DNA of 64,000 nt from Verrucomicrobiia bacterium (GCA_019634625.1 JAHCBA010000027.1:19596-83595), one strand, 5' to 3'; counted from the stretch's first letter, positions 1 to 9,009 are shown. Translations and numbers: made by a program. The notes: a model not told the origin generated them from the letters alone.

Positions 1-2
1 TG

Positions 3-512
3 GTGGGGTTCATGGGGTCGGGGAAGAGCACGGTGGGGCGGATGGTGGCGCGCCAGTTGGGACTGACGTTTGTGGATACCGACGAGGCGGTGGAGGCCCG
101 GACAGGGAAGCGGATTTCGGCGATTTTCGAGACCGAGGGGGAGGCGGCCTTCCGGGCGTTGGAACGGGAGGCATTGGCGGAGTTGGTGGGTTGCGACGAC
201 CAGGTGATCGCGACGGGAGGCGGTCTGGTCTGTCAGCCGGGCAACCTGGACCTGCTGAAATCGCGATCGCTGGTGGTGTGTTTGTGGGCGTCGCCGGAGA
301 CCATCTGGGAGCGGGTGCGAAACCAGACGCATCGTCCGCTGCTGCGGGTGGAGGATCCTCAGGCGGAGATCCGGCGGCTGATCCACCTGCGATCGGGGGC
401 TTACCGGCAGGCGGATGTACTGGTGAATTCCGGGCTGCGGAGCCTGAGGGAAGTGGCGACGCACGTGGCGCACCACTATCGGATGGCGCGGAGCAAAGGG
501 GGTGGCGGGTGA
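3..512 (+). CDS. aroK: Shikimate kinase (5' end outside window)
   Basis: Phosphorylates shikimate to shikimate-3-phosphate with ATP in the cytoplasmic chorismate pathway. The visible part opens inside the P-loop region (VGFMGSGKSTVGR), continues with the shikimate-binding DTDEAVE segment and the ATGGGLV motif, and has the HRPLL lid segment. Family members normally carry a few residues before VGFMGSGKS, so the true start lies upstream of base 1 and the GTG at position 3 is only the first in-frame codon. The stop overlaps the queG GTG start by 4 nt, so the two are translationally coupled. Function is secure; only the N-terminus is missing. Confidence 0.95.
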   Translation: MGFMGSGKSTVGRMVARQLGLTFVDTDEAVEARTGKRISAIFETEGEAAFRALEREALAELVGCDDQVIATGGGLVCQPGNLDLLKSRSLVVCLWASPETIWERVRNQTHRPLLRVEDPQAEIRRLIHLRSGAYRQADVLVNSGLRSLREVATHVAHHYRMARSKGGGG

Positions 513-1552
513 GGAACCGGCTTGTGAGGCGGGCGCTGGAACTGGGATTCGACGCCTGCGGGGTGAGCCGGGCGACGCCACCCGAATCGGCGGAACGCTA
601 TCGATCCTGGCTGGCCGACGGTTGTCACGGGACGATGGGGTATCTCGAGAGGACGGCGGAGAAGCGGGAGGATCCGGGGCGGGTGCTGGAGGGAGTACGA
701 TCAGTGGTGGTGCTGGCGGCCTCGTACCATGCCAGCGGGTGGCTGGGGGAGGAACCCGGGAAGGTGGGGCGCGGCGTGGTGGCCCGGTATGCGCGGCACG
801 ACGACTACCACGAGGTGCTGGCATCTCGATTGAAGGTATTGGCGGAGGAGGTGAACCGGTGGGGCGGGGAGGGGACGCGGTCGCTCTGGTACGTCGATAC
901 GGGGCCGATCCTGGAGCGGGACGTGGCCCAGCGGGCGGGGGTGGGGTTCATCGGGAAGCATACCAATCTGATTGGGCGCCGGATGGGCAATTGGATCTTC
1001 CTGGCGGAGATCCTGACCACGGCGGTCATCGAGGAGGATGCGCCGGAGCGCAACCAGTGCGGGAATTGCGAGCGCTGCCTGACGGCGTGCCCGACGGGGG
1101 CGATCACGGAGCCGTTCCGGCTGGATGCCCGGCGATGCATTTCCTACCTGACGATCGAGCTCAAGGGTTCCATCCCGGAAGGCTTGAGGCCGGCCGTGGG
1201 GAACCGGATTTTCGGGTGTGACGACTGCCTGGCGGCCTGTCCGTGGAATCGGTTTGCGGTGGAGGGGCGATTGATGGCGGGGCATCGGCGGGCGGACTTC
1301 CATCAACCGGAACTGGTGGAGTGGCTGGCTCTGGATGACGCGGCCTTTCGAGCGAGGTTTGCGGGGACGCCGATGCTTCGGGTCAAGCGGCGTGGCCTGC
1401 TCCGGAACGTGTGCGTGGCCCTGGGGAACACCGGGAGCCCGGCGGAGATTCCGGCCTTGGAGCGGGCGGCATCGGACCCGGAGCCGCTGGTGGCAGAGCA
1501 CGCGCGCTGGGCAATCGACCAGATCCGTCGGCGGATGGAGGCGCGGGTGTAG
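509..1552 (+). CDS. queG: Epoxyqueuosine reductase QueG
   Basis: Cobalamin- and iron-sulfur-dependent enzyme that reduces epoxyqueuosine to queuosine in the wobble position of tRNA. About 347 aa from the GTG at 509, which overlaps the aroK stop (GTGA); the longer upstream reading is shadow sequence. Visible features: YVDTGPILERD around residue 130, which holds the expected catalytic Asp; ferredoxin-type cysteines C184, C187, C190, C194 and C237, C240, C244 with C210 for two 4Fe-4S clusters; a C-terminal HEAT-like tail. Length and order match the family. Confidence 0.95.
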   Translation: MRNRLVRRALELGFDACGVSRATPPESAERYRSWLADGCHGTMGYLERTAEKREDPGRVLEGVRSVVVLAASYHASGWLGEEPGKVGRGVVARYARHDDYHEVLASRLKVLAEEVNRWGGEGTRSLWYVDTGPILERDVAQRAGVGFIGKHTNLIGRRMGNWIFLAEILTTAVIEEDAPERNQCGNCERCLTACPTGAITEPFRLDARRCISYLTIELKGSIPEGLRPAVGNRIFGCDDCLAACPWNRFAVEGRLMAGHRRADFHQPELVEWLALDDAAFRARFAGTPMLRVKRRGLLRNVCVALGNTGSPAEIPALERAASDPEPLVAEHARWAIDQIRRRMEARV

Positions 1553-1605
1553 GCGGGATTGGCCGGGCGCCCTTCCGAGAAGGGCATGGAGACTGGATGG
1601 AGCGA

Positions 1606-2253
1606 CTATTCGAGGCCCTTGGGCGGGTTCAGCACGGTGGCGGCGAGGATGGCTTGACGGACGGTTTTGGGGGATTGGAAGAGGGCGTTCACCAGGGCTG
1701 CAGGCGCTTCTCCAACAGCCGGGCGGCGGGGCGAAAGGGGCGGGGCGACCCGGGGAGCGGGACGGTGAGGGTGAGTGGAGGACGACCGGTTCCGGGGAGT
1801 GCGCGCGGATGAACCGCGTGTCGTGGTGACGGTCCGTGCATGGACGGGCGGCGTAGAGGCCGGCCCGGTCACCGGATAATCCCGACCCGGGGTTGCAGGG
1901 TGTGGAACCAAGGCGGGAGCCGGGACGGGTGGGGGAACAGGTGCAGCCGGCTCCAGTACAGGGGGAGGGGGCTCCTGGCGGAGGCCCTCTCCTTCGAGCA
2001 GGCGGCGCAGTTGTTCCTGCCAGGATTCCACCGGCGGCGGTGGCGGCACTTCGGGACTGCTGGAGAGGGTCCCGGCGTGCGGGTCGCGCCGGAGTTCCGT
2101 TGGCGGTTCGTCAAGGAACTCCGGCTCGGGTTCGACGTCCAGGCCCCGTTTCTCGCGGGAACGTTTCTGGAGGTACTGGGCAATGCCGGTGATGAGGAAG
2201 AACAGCAGTGCGGCCAGGATCTCGTACCATTCCGGTGCGGCGAACAGGGGCAT
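1606..2253 (-). CDS. Hypothetical single-pass membrane protein, proline-rich
   Basis: 215 aa. An N-terminal hydrophobic helix (about residues 8-27) is followed by basic residues (KRSREKRG), a long acidic then Pro/Arg-rich low-complexity middle, and a short conserved-looking tail (FQSPKTVRQAILAATVLN followed by PPKGLE). From memory, similar tails of the form RQAxxxxxILxPP end many otherwise disordered proteins in Planctomycetes and Verrucomicrobia. It is the last gene of an apparent nfeD-floA operon (38 nt after floA), so a role linked to the flotillin membrane scaffold is plausible but only inferred. Function unknown. Confidence 0.7.
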   Translation of the reverse strand: MPLFAAPEWYEILAALLFFLITGIAQYLQKRSREKRGLDVEPEPEFLDEPPTELRRDPHAGTLSSSPEVPPPPPVESWQEQLRRLLEGEGLRQEPPPPVLEPAAPVPPPVPAPALVPHPATPGRDYPVTGPASTPPVHARTVTTTRGSSARTPRNRSSSTHPHRPAPRVAPPLSPRRPAVGEAPAALVNALFQSPKTVRQAILAATVLNPPKGLE

Positions 2254-2291
2254 GGGCGGTGTGGGCGAAGCGGCGCCTCAATGGGGCCGGA

Positions 2292-3353
2292 TCAGATCTT
2301 GGCGTCCTGGGCGGCGGAGGAGGTCGGCCCGGCGATGGACTCACGCATGGTGGTGTCGGCCTGGACGTTCTTCATCCGGTAATAGTCCATGATGCCGAGA
2401 TTGCCGGCCCGGAACGCCTCGGCCATGGCCAGGGGCACCTGGGCCTCGGCCTCGACGACACGGGCGCGCATTTCGGCGACGCGGGCGAGCATCTCCTGCT
2501 CCTGGGCGACGGCGTTGGCGCGGCGGACTTCGGCCTCGGCCTGGGCCTTGAGCTTGTTGGCTTCCGCCTGTTCGGACTGGAGTTTGGCCCCGATGTTCTC
2601 GCCGATGTCGATGTCGGCGATGTCGATGGAAAGGATCTCGAAGGCCGTGTTGGAATCGAGGGCCTTGCTCAGGACCGTGTTGGAGATGCGGTCCGGGTTT
2701 TCGAGGACGTCCTTGTAGGTGGTGCTGGAGCCGATGGTGGTGACGATGCCCTCGCCGACGCGGGCAACGATGGTGTCCTCGGTGGCACCTCCAACGAAAC
2801 GTTCGAGGTTGGTACGGACGGTGACGCGGGCCTTGACCTTGACGGCGATGCCGTCTTTGGCGACGGCGTCGATGGTGTTCTTGCCGGAATTCGGGTTGGG
2901 GCAGTCGATGACACGGGGGTTGATCGAGGTTTTGACGGCCTCGATGACGTTCTTGCCGGTGCCCTTGGTGGCGAGGTCGATGGCGCAACCGCGGTCGAAG
3001 TCGAGGTGAATGCCCGCCTTCTGGGCATTGATCAGGGCCTGGATGACCATCATGACGTTGCCGCCGGCGAGGTAATGGGTGGAGAGGTCGTCAATGGCGA
3101 CCTTGCGATCGCCGCTGGATTCGTCACGGACGCGGAGGCCGGACTTGATGGCATTGATGCGGGCATCGACGACCATGCCGACGGGGACTTTCCGGAGCTT
3201 CAGGGAGATCAGTTCCATGAAACCGACCGGGGCGCCGGACGACCAGGCGCGGATCCAGATGGCGCCGAAGTTGAGGAGGACGAGGATGACGACTAAGCCG
3301 ACAATGGCCAGCAGGCCAAGCAGACCGACTGTGATGAGTTCTCCGAGGGGCAT
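2292..3353 (-). CDS. floA: Flotillin-like protein FloA (UPF0365)
   Basis: Membrane scaffold of the SPFH family that forms functional membrane microdomains. 353 aa, the usual FloA length. An N-terminal hydrophobic hairpin (about residues 6-35) leads into the SPFH domain ([20 protein letters not shown]) and a glutamate/alanine-rich coiled-coil tail ([20 protein letters not shown]). It lies 38 nt after an NfeD-type gene, the standard floA-nfeD pairing. The start is supported by the immediate membrane segment. Family assignment is firm. Confidence 0.93.
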   Translation of the reverse strand: MPLGELITVGLLGLLAIVGLVVILVLLNFGAIWIRAWSSGAPVGFMELISLKLRKVPVGMVVDARINAIKSGLRVRDESSGDRKVAIDDLSTHYLAGGNVMMVIQALINAQKAGIHLDFDRGCAIDLATKGTGKNVIEAVKTSINPRVIDCPNPNSGKNTIDAVAKDGIAVKVKARVTVRTNLERFVGGATEDTIVARVGEGIVTTIGSSTTYKDVLENPDRISNTVLSKALDSNTAFEILSIDIADIDIGENIGAKLQSEQAEANKLKAQAEAEVRRANAVAQEQEMLARVAEMRARVVEAEAQVPLAMAEAFRAGNLGIMDYYRMKNVQADTTMRESIAGPTSSAAQDAKI

Positions 3354-3391
3354 GGTGATGTTCCGAGGGTTTCCCGAGATGTTGGACCGAA

Positions 3392-3853
3392 TCAGTCTTC
3401 CGTCGCGCGCACGACCACGCGCATCCCTTCCACGGCGACGACACGGAGGGGAGAACCGCGCTGCACCATGGCGCCTTCCGTCACCACGTCAACCCGCTGG
3501 CCGTCGATCAAGGCGGTGCCGGACGGCCGGAGCGGGGTGAGGGCAGTGCCGGTCTTGTGCAGCAGTTGGGGGCGCTCGGTCCGAATCTCTCCGACCTCCC
3601 CGGCCGACACAAAGCGGCGGCCAAGGCGGCTGTTGGGGAAGTAGCGGAACCAGGCGAAGACTCCGACGCTGAAGAGTCCGGTGACGGCGACAAGGGTGAA
3701 GTTCCCGGCGGGGACGCCGAGGTCGCGGTAAGCGACGACCACGGCACCGATCAGGCAAATCACCCCCAGGCTGCCGGCGATCAATCCGGGCAGGACAGTC
3801 TCCAAGGCCAGCAGGACGAGACCAGCGACCAGGAGGGTGATGACCAGCGCCAT
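3392..3853 (-). CDS. NfeD-like membrane protein
   Basis: 153 aa. The N-terminal half has three or four hydrophobic helices ([57 protein letters not shown]); the C-terminal half is a soluble OB-fold-like NfeD domain ([20 protein letters not shown] region, ending [11 protein letters not shown]). It is a short NfeD without the serine-protease part. First gene of the nfeD-floA-hypothetical operon. Known NfeD proteins act as partners of flotillins; the same role is inferred here from the pairing. Confidence 0.88.
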   Translation of the reverse strand: MALVITLLVAGLVLLALETVLPGLIAGSLGVICLIGAVVVAYRDLGVPAGNFTLVAVTGLFSVGVFAWFRYFPNSRLGRRFVSAGEVGEIRTERPQLLHKTGTALTPLRPSGTALIDGQRVDVVTEGAMVQRGSPLRVVAVEGMRVVVRATED

Positions 3854-4071
3854 GGGGGAAGGCTAGCAGGAGGGCGGGTCCGACCGCCAGCGGTCTCTTG
3901 CGGGGAATTCGGCGTCTGCACGGCAATCGCGGAGACGGGAGGAGTTGGCTGTGGTGTTGATTTCGCAATCGATCGGCAGAGGTGAACTCCCTGGGCTACA
4001 TGAAGCGGGACTAAACACTCGAAGACTGAGGCAATGCCCCGACCAGCACACCACGGCCTCTGAGGCGCCAT

Positions 4072-5052
4072 CTACCCCACCGCATCCACACGGAGATCGC
4101 GCAACACGGCAACTCCTGGAATCGGGGCGCCTCGAATGATCCGTGCGCCGCTCTTGCGTCGCTTGCCGAACTTGTCCCGGTGCCGCTCCCACATCTGGTC
4201 CACGAACTCCTTCGAGCCCAGGAACACCCCGTCGGTCATGTGCCGGATCCGTAGGCGCAGGATCTGGCCCAGCGGCAGTTGACCGCCCCGCGCCAGTTCC
4301 GCCCGGATCGCCTCCGGATCCAGCACCCGCTTGTCGCTCCGCCCTGACGTCCCGCCAATCACGTAAAGCGCCAGGCGATATTCTGCTGACGCTGTGCTCC
4401 AGTCGGCTGCGCCCAGAAAGCCCATGATTCCGCGGCGGATGACCTTGTCGCCGGTGAGGGCGGCGGCGTAGCCGCAGAAGCGGTAGTCCTTGGGATCGTT
4501 GACCAGTCCGGCGCGGACGGGGTTGAGGTCGATGTAGGCGGCGATGGCGCGGAGGGTGCTGGGGCAGTCCTCCACCAGGACACTGCGGAAGCGTTCGCCC
4601 CAGAGGTAGCCGGTACGGTCATGACGGCGGTTGTACCAGCGGGAGAAGCGTTGCTTGAACTCCTGGAGGAAGACGGAGAGGTCGGCGATTCGGGAGAGGA
4701 CCGCCTGGCGGATGTCGTCGGGGATGGGCTGGCCCCTGTTGAGGGCGGCGCGGGCGAGGGTGGGGAGGGTGGCCTTTGGGCCGTAGAAGTCCTCGAGTTT
4801 GGCGAGGATGACGTCGTCCGGGAGGGAGTCTGGTAGGGGTTTGGGCGGGACGCGGATGAGGAGGTGGAAGTGGTTGGACATCATGCAGAAGGTGATGATG
4901 TCGATGTCGCAGAAGCGAGCGAGGTGGTGGAGGATATTGAGGAGTTGGTGTTTGGCGGAATCGTCGAGGAGAGGAAGGCGACCGGCGACGCGGGACATGC
5001 AGTGATAGACCGCCGGGAGGGAGGGATCGGCCTTGATGCGGGGGATTCTCAT
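4072..5052 (-). CDS. REP-associated (Y1 / IS200-like) transposase, copy 1
   Basis: 326 aa from the ATG at 5052; the reading frame runs further upstream but that part is Pro-rich and uncharacteristic, and a second copy at 63812 starts at the same residue. The N-terminus MRIPRIKADPSLPAVYHCM-SRV is followed by the HUH motif in MMSNHFHLLIRVP, then RTGYLWGERFRSVLVED and AIAAYIDLNPVRAGLV, all typical of Y1-type RAYT proteins that move or amplify REP palindromes by single-strand transposition. It is a solitary domesticated-looking gene without IS ends. A hairpin and an AT-rich GTCAGGC element lie just upstream. Confidence 0.9.
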   Translation of the reverse strand: MRIPRIKADPSLPAVYHCMSRVAGRLPLLDDSAKHQLLNILHHLARFCDIDIITFCMMSNHFHLLIRVPPKPLPDSLPDDVILAKLEDFYGPKATLPTLARAALNRGQPIPDDIRQAVLSRIADLSVFLQEFKQRFSRWYNRRHDRTGYLWGERFRSVLVEDCPSTLRAIAAYIDLNPVRAGLVNDPKDYRFCGYAAALTGDKVIRRGIMGFLGAADWSTASAEYRLALYVIGGTSGRSDKRVLDPEAIRAELARGGQLPLGQILRLRIRHMTDGVFLGSKEFVDQMWERHRDKFGKRRKSGARIIRGAPIPGVAVLRDLRVDAVG

Positions 5053-5184
5053 TGGGGTGGGGGTATGAGGGGTATCAGGGGTGGCAGTGATGTGGGAGAG
5101 GCGGGTGCAGGTGAACGGAATGGTGAGGCAGAGGATGAGCCATGGAGTTGGAGGAGGCAATAATAAAGCGCCTGACCCACTATA

Positions 5185-5205
5185 AAAGTCGCGCTCGGCG
5201 ACTTT
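5185..5205. repeat. Small hairpin upstream of transposase copy 1
   Basis: Perfect 8-bp stem AAAGTCGC / GCGACTTT with a 5-base loop, next to an AT-rich AATAATAAAGCGCCTGACC element (about 5159-5178). It sits about 130 bp upstream of the transposase start. REP-type palindromes often accompany RAYT genes, so it may be a substrate or an end of that element; this link is inferred. Confidence 0.4.
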
Positions 5206-5218
5206 GGCGGTCGCCGTT

Positions 5219-5231
5219 GGGGGGGGGGGGG
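5219..5231. repeat. 13-base poly-G tract
   Basis: An uninterrupted run of 13 G lies about 52 bp upstream of the HAD gene start. Such tracts are prone to slippage and can vary promoter spacing, but it may also be an unreliable base count from sequencing. Confidence 0.6.
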
Positions 5232-5282
5232 AACTGCAGGCATTCGCGGGTCCGGGCTTGGCAAGGGGAAGGAGGATGCCGC

Positions 5283-5912
5283 ATGTCTGGGCGGATGATG
5301 GCGCGACGACCTGCGGCGGTGGTGTTCGATCTGGGGCGGGTGCTGCTGGATTTCGATTACGGGCTGGTGGTGGGGCGGGTGGCAGCGAAGGCCGCGACCG
5401 GGACGGCGGAATTGCAGCGGATCTTTCTCGAATCGCCGCTGCTTCCCGCCTACGAGCGGGGCGAACTGAGTTCGGAGGGATTCTATGAGGCAGTGCGGGA
5501 GGCGACAGGGTTCCGGGGCGACTATCCGGAGTTCGCCGGGTACTTCGCCGACATTTTTTCGGAGATTCCGCCGATGGTGGCGCTGCACGAGGTCCTGCGG
5601 GCCAGCGGTGTGCCAACCTTCATTTTCTCGAACACGAATGCCCTGGCCATCGAGCATATCCGCCGAAACTTCCCGTTCTTCGGGCGCTTCGACGGTTATG
5701 TGCTGTCGTATGAGCACGGGTCGATGAAGCCCAGCGCGCCGCTGTACGAGGTGGTGGAACGACTGACCGGGCGATCGGGAGCGGATCTGCTCTACCTCGA
5801 CGATATGGCGGAGAATGTGGCGGCGGGACGTGACCGCGGCTGGCAGGCGATCCACCACGTGAACCCAGCGGATTCGCGATCCCGGGTGGCGGCGACAGGA
5901 CTGCTGGGGTGA
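5283..5912 (+). CDS. HAD superfamily phosphatase, YihX-like
   Basis: 209 aa from ATG 5283, with GGAGG 7 nt upstream; a later ATG pair at 5295/5298 is less well placed. HAD motif I appears as VVFDLGRVLLDFD, with Asp16 as nucleophile and Gly where many HAD enzymes have the second Asp, as in YihX-type glucose-1-phosphate phosphatases. Motif II is FIFSNTN, motif III is the lysine in SYEHGSMKPS, motif IV is YLDDMAENV. A small helical cap lies between motifs I and II. The substrate is not predictable. It converges on topB across a repeat-rich gap. Confidence 0.85.
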   Translation: MSGRMMARRPAAVVFDLGRVLLDFDYGLVVGRVAAKAATGTAELQRIFLESPLLPAYERGELSSEGFYEAVREATGFRGDYPEFAGYFADIFSEIPPMVALHEVLRASGVPTFIFSNTNALAIEHIRRNFPFFGRFDGYVLSYEHGSMKPSAPLYEVVERLTGRSGADLLYLDDMAENVAAGRDRGWQAIHHVNPADSRSRVAATGLLG

Positions 5913-5921
5913 GGGTTGAGG

Positions 5922-6070
5922 ACTGAAGACTGAGACCTGAGGCCTGAAGCCTGAAGCCTGAAACCTGAAACCTGAAACCTGAAACCTGAAACGACTTAAG
6001 ACTTTTCGTTGCGCTGCCGCAGCGCGACGAAAAGTCGGGTTGAACTGAACCTGAAGGCTGAAGGCTGAAG
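5922..6070. repeat. Heptamer tandem repeat (CCTGAAA type) flanking a hairpin
   Basis: About ten 7-bp units (CTGAAGA/CCTGAAG/CCTGAAA variants) from 5922 to 5991; five consecutive units are exactly CCTGAAA. After the hairpin at 6000-6036 a shorter set (CCTGAAG, GCTGAAG twice) runs to 6070. The same heptamer forms a longer array at 25233. Located between the convergent HAD and topB genes; no coding sense. Confidence 0.85.
6000..6036. terminator. Strong hairpin between convergent genes
   Basis: A 17-bp stem (GACTTTTCGTTGCGCTG against CAGCGCGACGAAAAGTC, one G-T wobble) closes over a 3-base CCG loop. It lies between the ends of two convergent genes, so a bidirectional terminator is likely, although the T/A-rich stretches are inside the stem. 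Its position inside the heptamer array also fits a mobile palindrome. Confidence 0.5.
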
Positions 6071-6078
6071 GGGCGGGG

Positions 6079-8910
6079 TCAGCGTTCGGGGAACTCGAAG
6101 GTGATCTTGCTCTTGTCGCCAAGAACGAGATGGGCGGAGAAGTGTTTCCCGGTCTTGCGGGAGACGAACTTGTCCAGGAGATCGGTGCGGCCTTCGCGGA
6201 GGAGCCTGGCCATCTGGTCGCGTTCGAGGGGTTGTTCGAGGATGGTGCGCCCGGACTTGAACTTGCAGGGGCGGGTGGGGCGCTGGGTGTTTTCGCAGAG
6301 GTATTCGTCGGCCATTTCGAAGACCTGACCCTGGCAGCGGGGGCAGGTGCCGACGGGTGTGAGGCCGGTGAAGTTGACGGGGGGCGGGGGCGGTCCCTTC
6401 TCTTTGGGTGCAGCGGCCTTGGCGCGGGGCTGGCGGGGGGCGAATTCGAAGCTGACCTTGCCCTCCTTGAGGACGAGGAAGGCCTCGAATTTCCTTCCGG
6501 TGCGGTTGGAGACGAATTCCTTGAGGAGGTCGGTCTTGCCTTCGGCCAGGAGTTTTCGGACCTGGGCGGGGTCAAGGGGCTGCTGCAGGATGGTCTTGGA
6601 GGAGCTGAAGTCGCAGGACTTCGACGGGCCAACGGCGCGTTCGCAGACGTACTTCATGCCGGCGTCGAAGACGTTGGAGGAGCACTTCGGGCAGGGGCCG
6701 AGCGGGGTCTGGCCGGTGAAATCCGGGGCGGTGGCGCCGGCCGCATCGTTGCCCTCGGCATCCTTGCCGTTGCCGAAGTCGAACTCCGCTTTGAAGTCGG
6801 GCCCCGGGCCGAGCTTCATCATGGCGTCGAAGGGGCGCCCCTGCTTGCTGCGGAAACCGCGGAGGGGTCCGACACGACTCTGGCGGATGAGTTCCTCGAC
6901 CTCCTCGGGTTCGAACTGGCGGCCGAGAATGATTTTGTACACGGACCACGAGCAGCCCTGGCACTGGAAGGTCTTGTAGGTTTCGTGGATCACGCCGCCG
7001 CATCGGGGGCAGGGGATCTGAAGGCGACCGAAATCGCCGGGGATGGTGTCGTTGTCGTAGCTCTTGGCGCGGTTGACGATTTCCTCGGTGAGGGAGCGGA
7101 TTTCGGTCATGAAGACGTCGCGACCGAGGTCGCCACGTTCCATGCGCTTGAGTTTGTGCTCCCATTCGCCGGTGAGGGCGGGACGGGTCAGGGTTTCGAC
7201 GCCGAGTCCGTTGAGGAGGACCATGAGGGAGAAGGCCTTGGCGGTCGGCTGAAGTTCCTTGCCCTGGCGGACGATGTAGTGGTCCTCGATGAGACCCTCG
7301 ATGATCTGGGCACGGGTGGCGGGCGTGCCGAGGCCCTTTTCGGCCATGGCCTCGCGGAGGTCGTCGTCCTCGACGAGTTTTCCCGCGCCTTCCATGGCGC
7401 TGAGGAGGGTGGCTTCGGTGTAGCGCGGGGGCGGCTTGGTGCGGCTGGCCTTCACCTCGATGTCCGAGGTCTGGACGGTTTCGCCGGGCGTCACCGGGGT
7501 GAGCACCGGGGCGTCGCCGGTGGCCTGAACCTCCTTGCCGTACACCTCGAGCCAGCCGGGCTTCACCAGGACCTTGCCGACGCTCTTGAAGGGTTCCCCC
7601 TCGACGCGGGTGATGCGGACGGTTTCGAGGAACTCGGCTGCCGGGAAGAACACAGCCAGGAACCGGCGGGTGACGAGGTCGTAGATCTTCTGTTCGGGCT
7701 CGGTGAGCGACCTGGGCGGTTCCGGGGTCGGGATGATGGCGAAATGGTCGCTGACCTTGGCGTTGTTGAACACGCGGCGGTTGCCCGGGCGGACCCAGTC
7801 CTGGGCCAGGATCTTGTTGGCGAGGGGGGTGTAGCCACCGGCGGCAGCTTCGAGGGCGGAGAGCGTTTTGCGGACGGTGGCGGGGTAATCCTCGGGGAGG
7901 TGCCGGGAATCGGTTCGCGGGTAGGTGAGGACCTTGTGGCGCTCGTAGAGGGCCTGGGCGATGGCGAGGGTGTTCTTGGCGCTGAAGCCGAACCGCCCGT
8001 TGGCCTCGCGTTGCAGCGAGGTGAGGTCGAAGAGCAGCGGCGAAAGCTGGGTGGTGGGTTTGCTCTCCTCGGTCACGATGCCGGGCCGCCCCAGGCAACG
8101 CTCGCGGATCGACACGGCCCGTGCTTCCTCCCAGATCCGTTCCGCACGCAGGTCCGGATCACCATCCTTGCCGTCCGGCCGTTGAAAACGCTCATCGAAC
8201 CAGCGTCCGGGGTAGGGACCGGCGGCGGCGTCGAAGGTGGCCATCACCTCCCAGTAATCGCGGGTGACGAAGTCGCGGATCTTCTGTTCGCGTTCGACGA
8301 CGATGGCGAGGGTGGGGGTCTGGACGCGGCCGACGGGGGTTTTGTTGAAGCCACCTGACTTGTTATTGAACGCGGTCATGGCCCGCGTGCCGTTGATCCC
8401 CACGAGCCAGTCGGCTTCGGCGCGGCAGCGGGAGGCGTCGGAGAGCGGGCGCATTTCGGGGTCGGACCGGAGGCGGGCGAAGCCCTCGCGGATGGCGGCG
8501 GGGGTCATCGACTGGAGCCAGAGGCGTTCGACGGGCTGCCTGGCGCCGGTGAAGGCCGCGATGTTGCGGAAGATGAGTTCGCCCTCCCGCCCGGCATCGC
8601 AGGCGTTGATCAGGCGGTCCACGTCCTTGCGCTTGATCAGGCGGGTGAGGGTCTTGAGCCGGTTCTCGTTCTTTTCGATGGGCACCAGGGTGAAGTGGGG
8701 CGGCAGATGCGGGAGGGCATTGAAGGTCCACTTGCCGCGCTTCACCTCGTGCTCCTCGGGGACGGCCAGTTCGAGGAGATGGCCGACGGCGGACGAGAGC
8801 AGGTACTGATCGCTCTCGAAGTAGTCGTCGTGCTTCTTAAAGCCCCCGAGCGCCCGAGCGATGTCGGTGGCGACGGAGGGTTTCTCGGCGATGATGAGTG
8901 CCTTGGCCAT
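6079..8910 (-). CDS. topB: DNA topoisomerase III-type (type IA) with repeated C-terminal zinc modules
   Basis: 943 aa from the ATG at 8910 (MAKALIIAEKPSVA); the reading frame extends 27 codons upstream without family features. Toprim domain with IIAEKPSVA and DAGREGE (residues 105-111); active-site Tyr330 in TYPRTDSRHL; then three C-terminal modules, each opening with a CPxC pair (CPRCGG, CPKCSS, CPRCQG) and followed by a repeat of the type TDLLKEFVSNRTGRKFEAFL. It relaxes and decatenates single-strand-containing DNA. The tripled zinc/repeat tail makes it longer than E. coli TopB. Convergent with the HAD gene. Confidence 0.93.
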   Translation of the reverse strand: MAKALIIAEKPSVATDIARALGGFKKHDDYFESDQYLLSSAVGHLLELAVPEEHEVKRGKWTFNALPHLPPHFTLVPIEKNENRLKTLTRLIKRKDVDRLINACDAGREGELIFRNIAAFTGARQPVERLWLQSMTPAAIREGFARLRSDPEMRPLSDASRCRAEADWLVGINGTRAMTAFNNKSGGFNKTPVGRVQTPTLAIVVEREQKIRDFVTRDYWEVMATFDAAAGPYPGRWFDERFQRPDGKDGDPDLRAERIWEEARAVSIRERCLGRPGIVTEESKPTTQLSPLLFDLTSLQREANGRFGFSAKNTLAIAQALYERHKVLTYPRTDSRHLPEDYPATVRKTLSALEAAAGGYTPLANKILAQDWVRPGNRRVFNNAKVSDHFAIIPTPEPPRSLTEPEQKIYDLVTRRFLAVFFPAAEFLETVRITRVEGEPFKSVGKVLVKPGWLEVYGKEVQATGDAPVLTPVTPGETVQTSDIEVKASRTKPPPRYTEATLLSAMEGAGKLVEDDDLREAMAEKGLGTPATRAQIIEGLIEDHYIVRQGKELQPTAKAFSLMVLLNGLGVETLTRPALTGEWEHKLKRMERGDLGRDVFMTEIRSLTEEIVNRAKSYDNDTIPGDFGRLQIPCPRCGGVIHETYKTFQCQGCSWSVYKIILGRQFEPEEVEELIRQSRVGPLRGFRSKQGRPFDAMMKLGPGPDFKAEFDFGNGKDAEGNDAAGATAPDFTGQTPLGPCPKCSSNVFDAGMKYVCERAVGPSKSCDFSSSKTILQQPLDPAQVRKLLAEGKTDLLKEFVSNRTGRKFEAFLVLKEGKVSFEFAPRQPRAKAAAPKEKGPPPPPVNFTGLTPVGTCPRCQGQVFEMADEYLCENTQRPTRPCKFKSGRTILEQPLERDQMARLLREGRTDLLDKFVSRKTGKHFSAHLVLGDKSKITFEFPER

Positions 8911-9009
8911 GACCAGAGGTGGGCGGCTTCTACACCACGGCCCTTGCGAGGCGCAACCGTTTGGTCTCCGGAATGTGCGATTCGGGCGCATCTCCGAGTT
9001 GTCGGTACC

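Noticed and set aside
2208..3296. Long open frame on the plus strand opposite floA, rich in Gly/Asp/Val
   Set aside because: It is the antisense shadow of floA; composition is typical of reverse-strand GC-rich reading and it shows no family motif.
5053..5616. Extended N-terminus of transposase copy 1
   Set aside because: Pro/Arg/Ser-rich and unlike the family; copy 2 starts at the matching ATG.
6130..8358. 742-codon open frame on the plus strand opposite topB
   Set aside because: Antisense shadow; topB on the minus strand has the toprim and active-site motifs.
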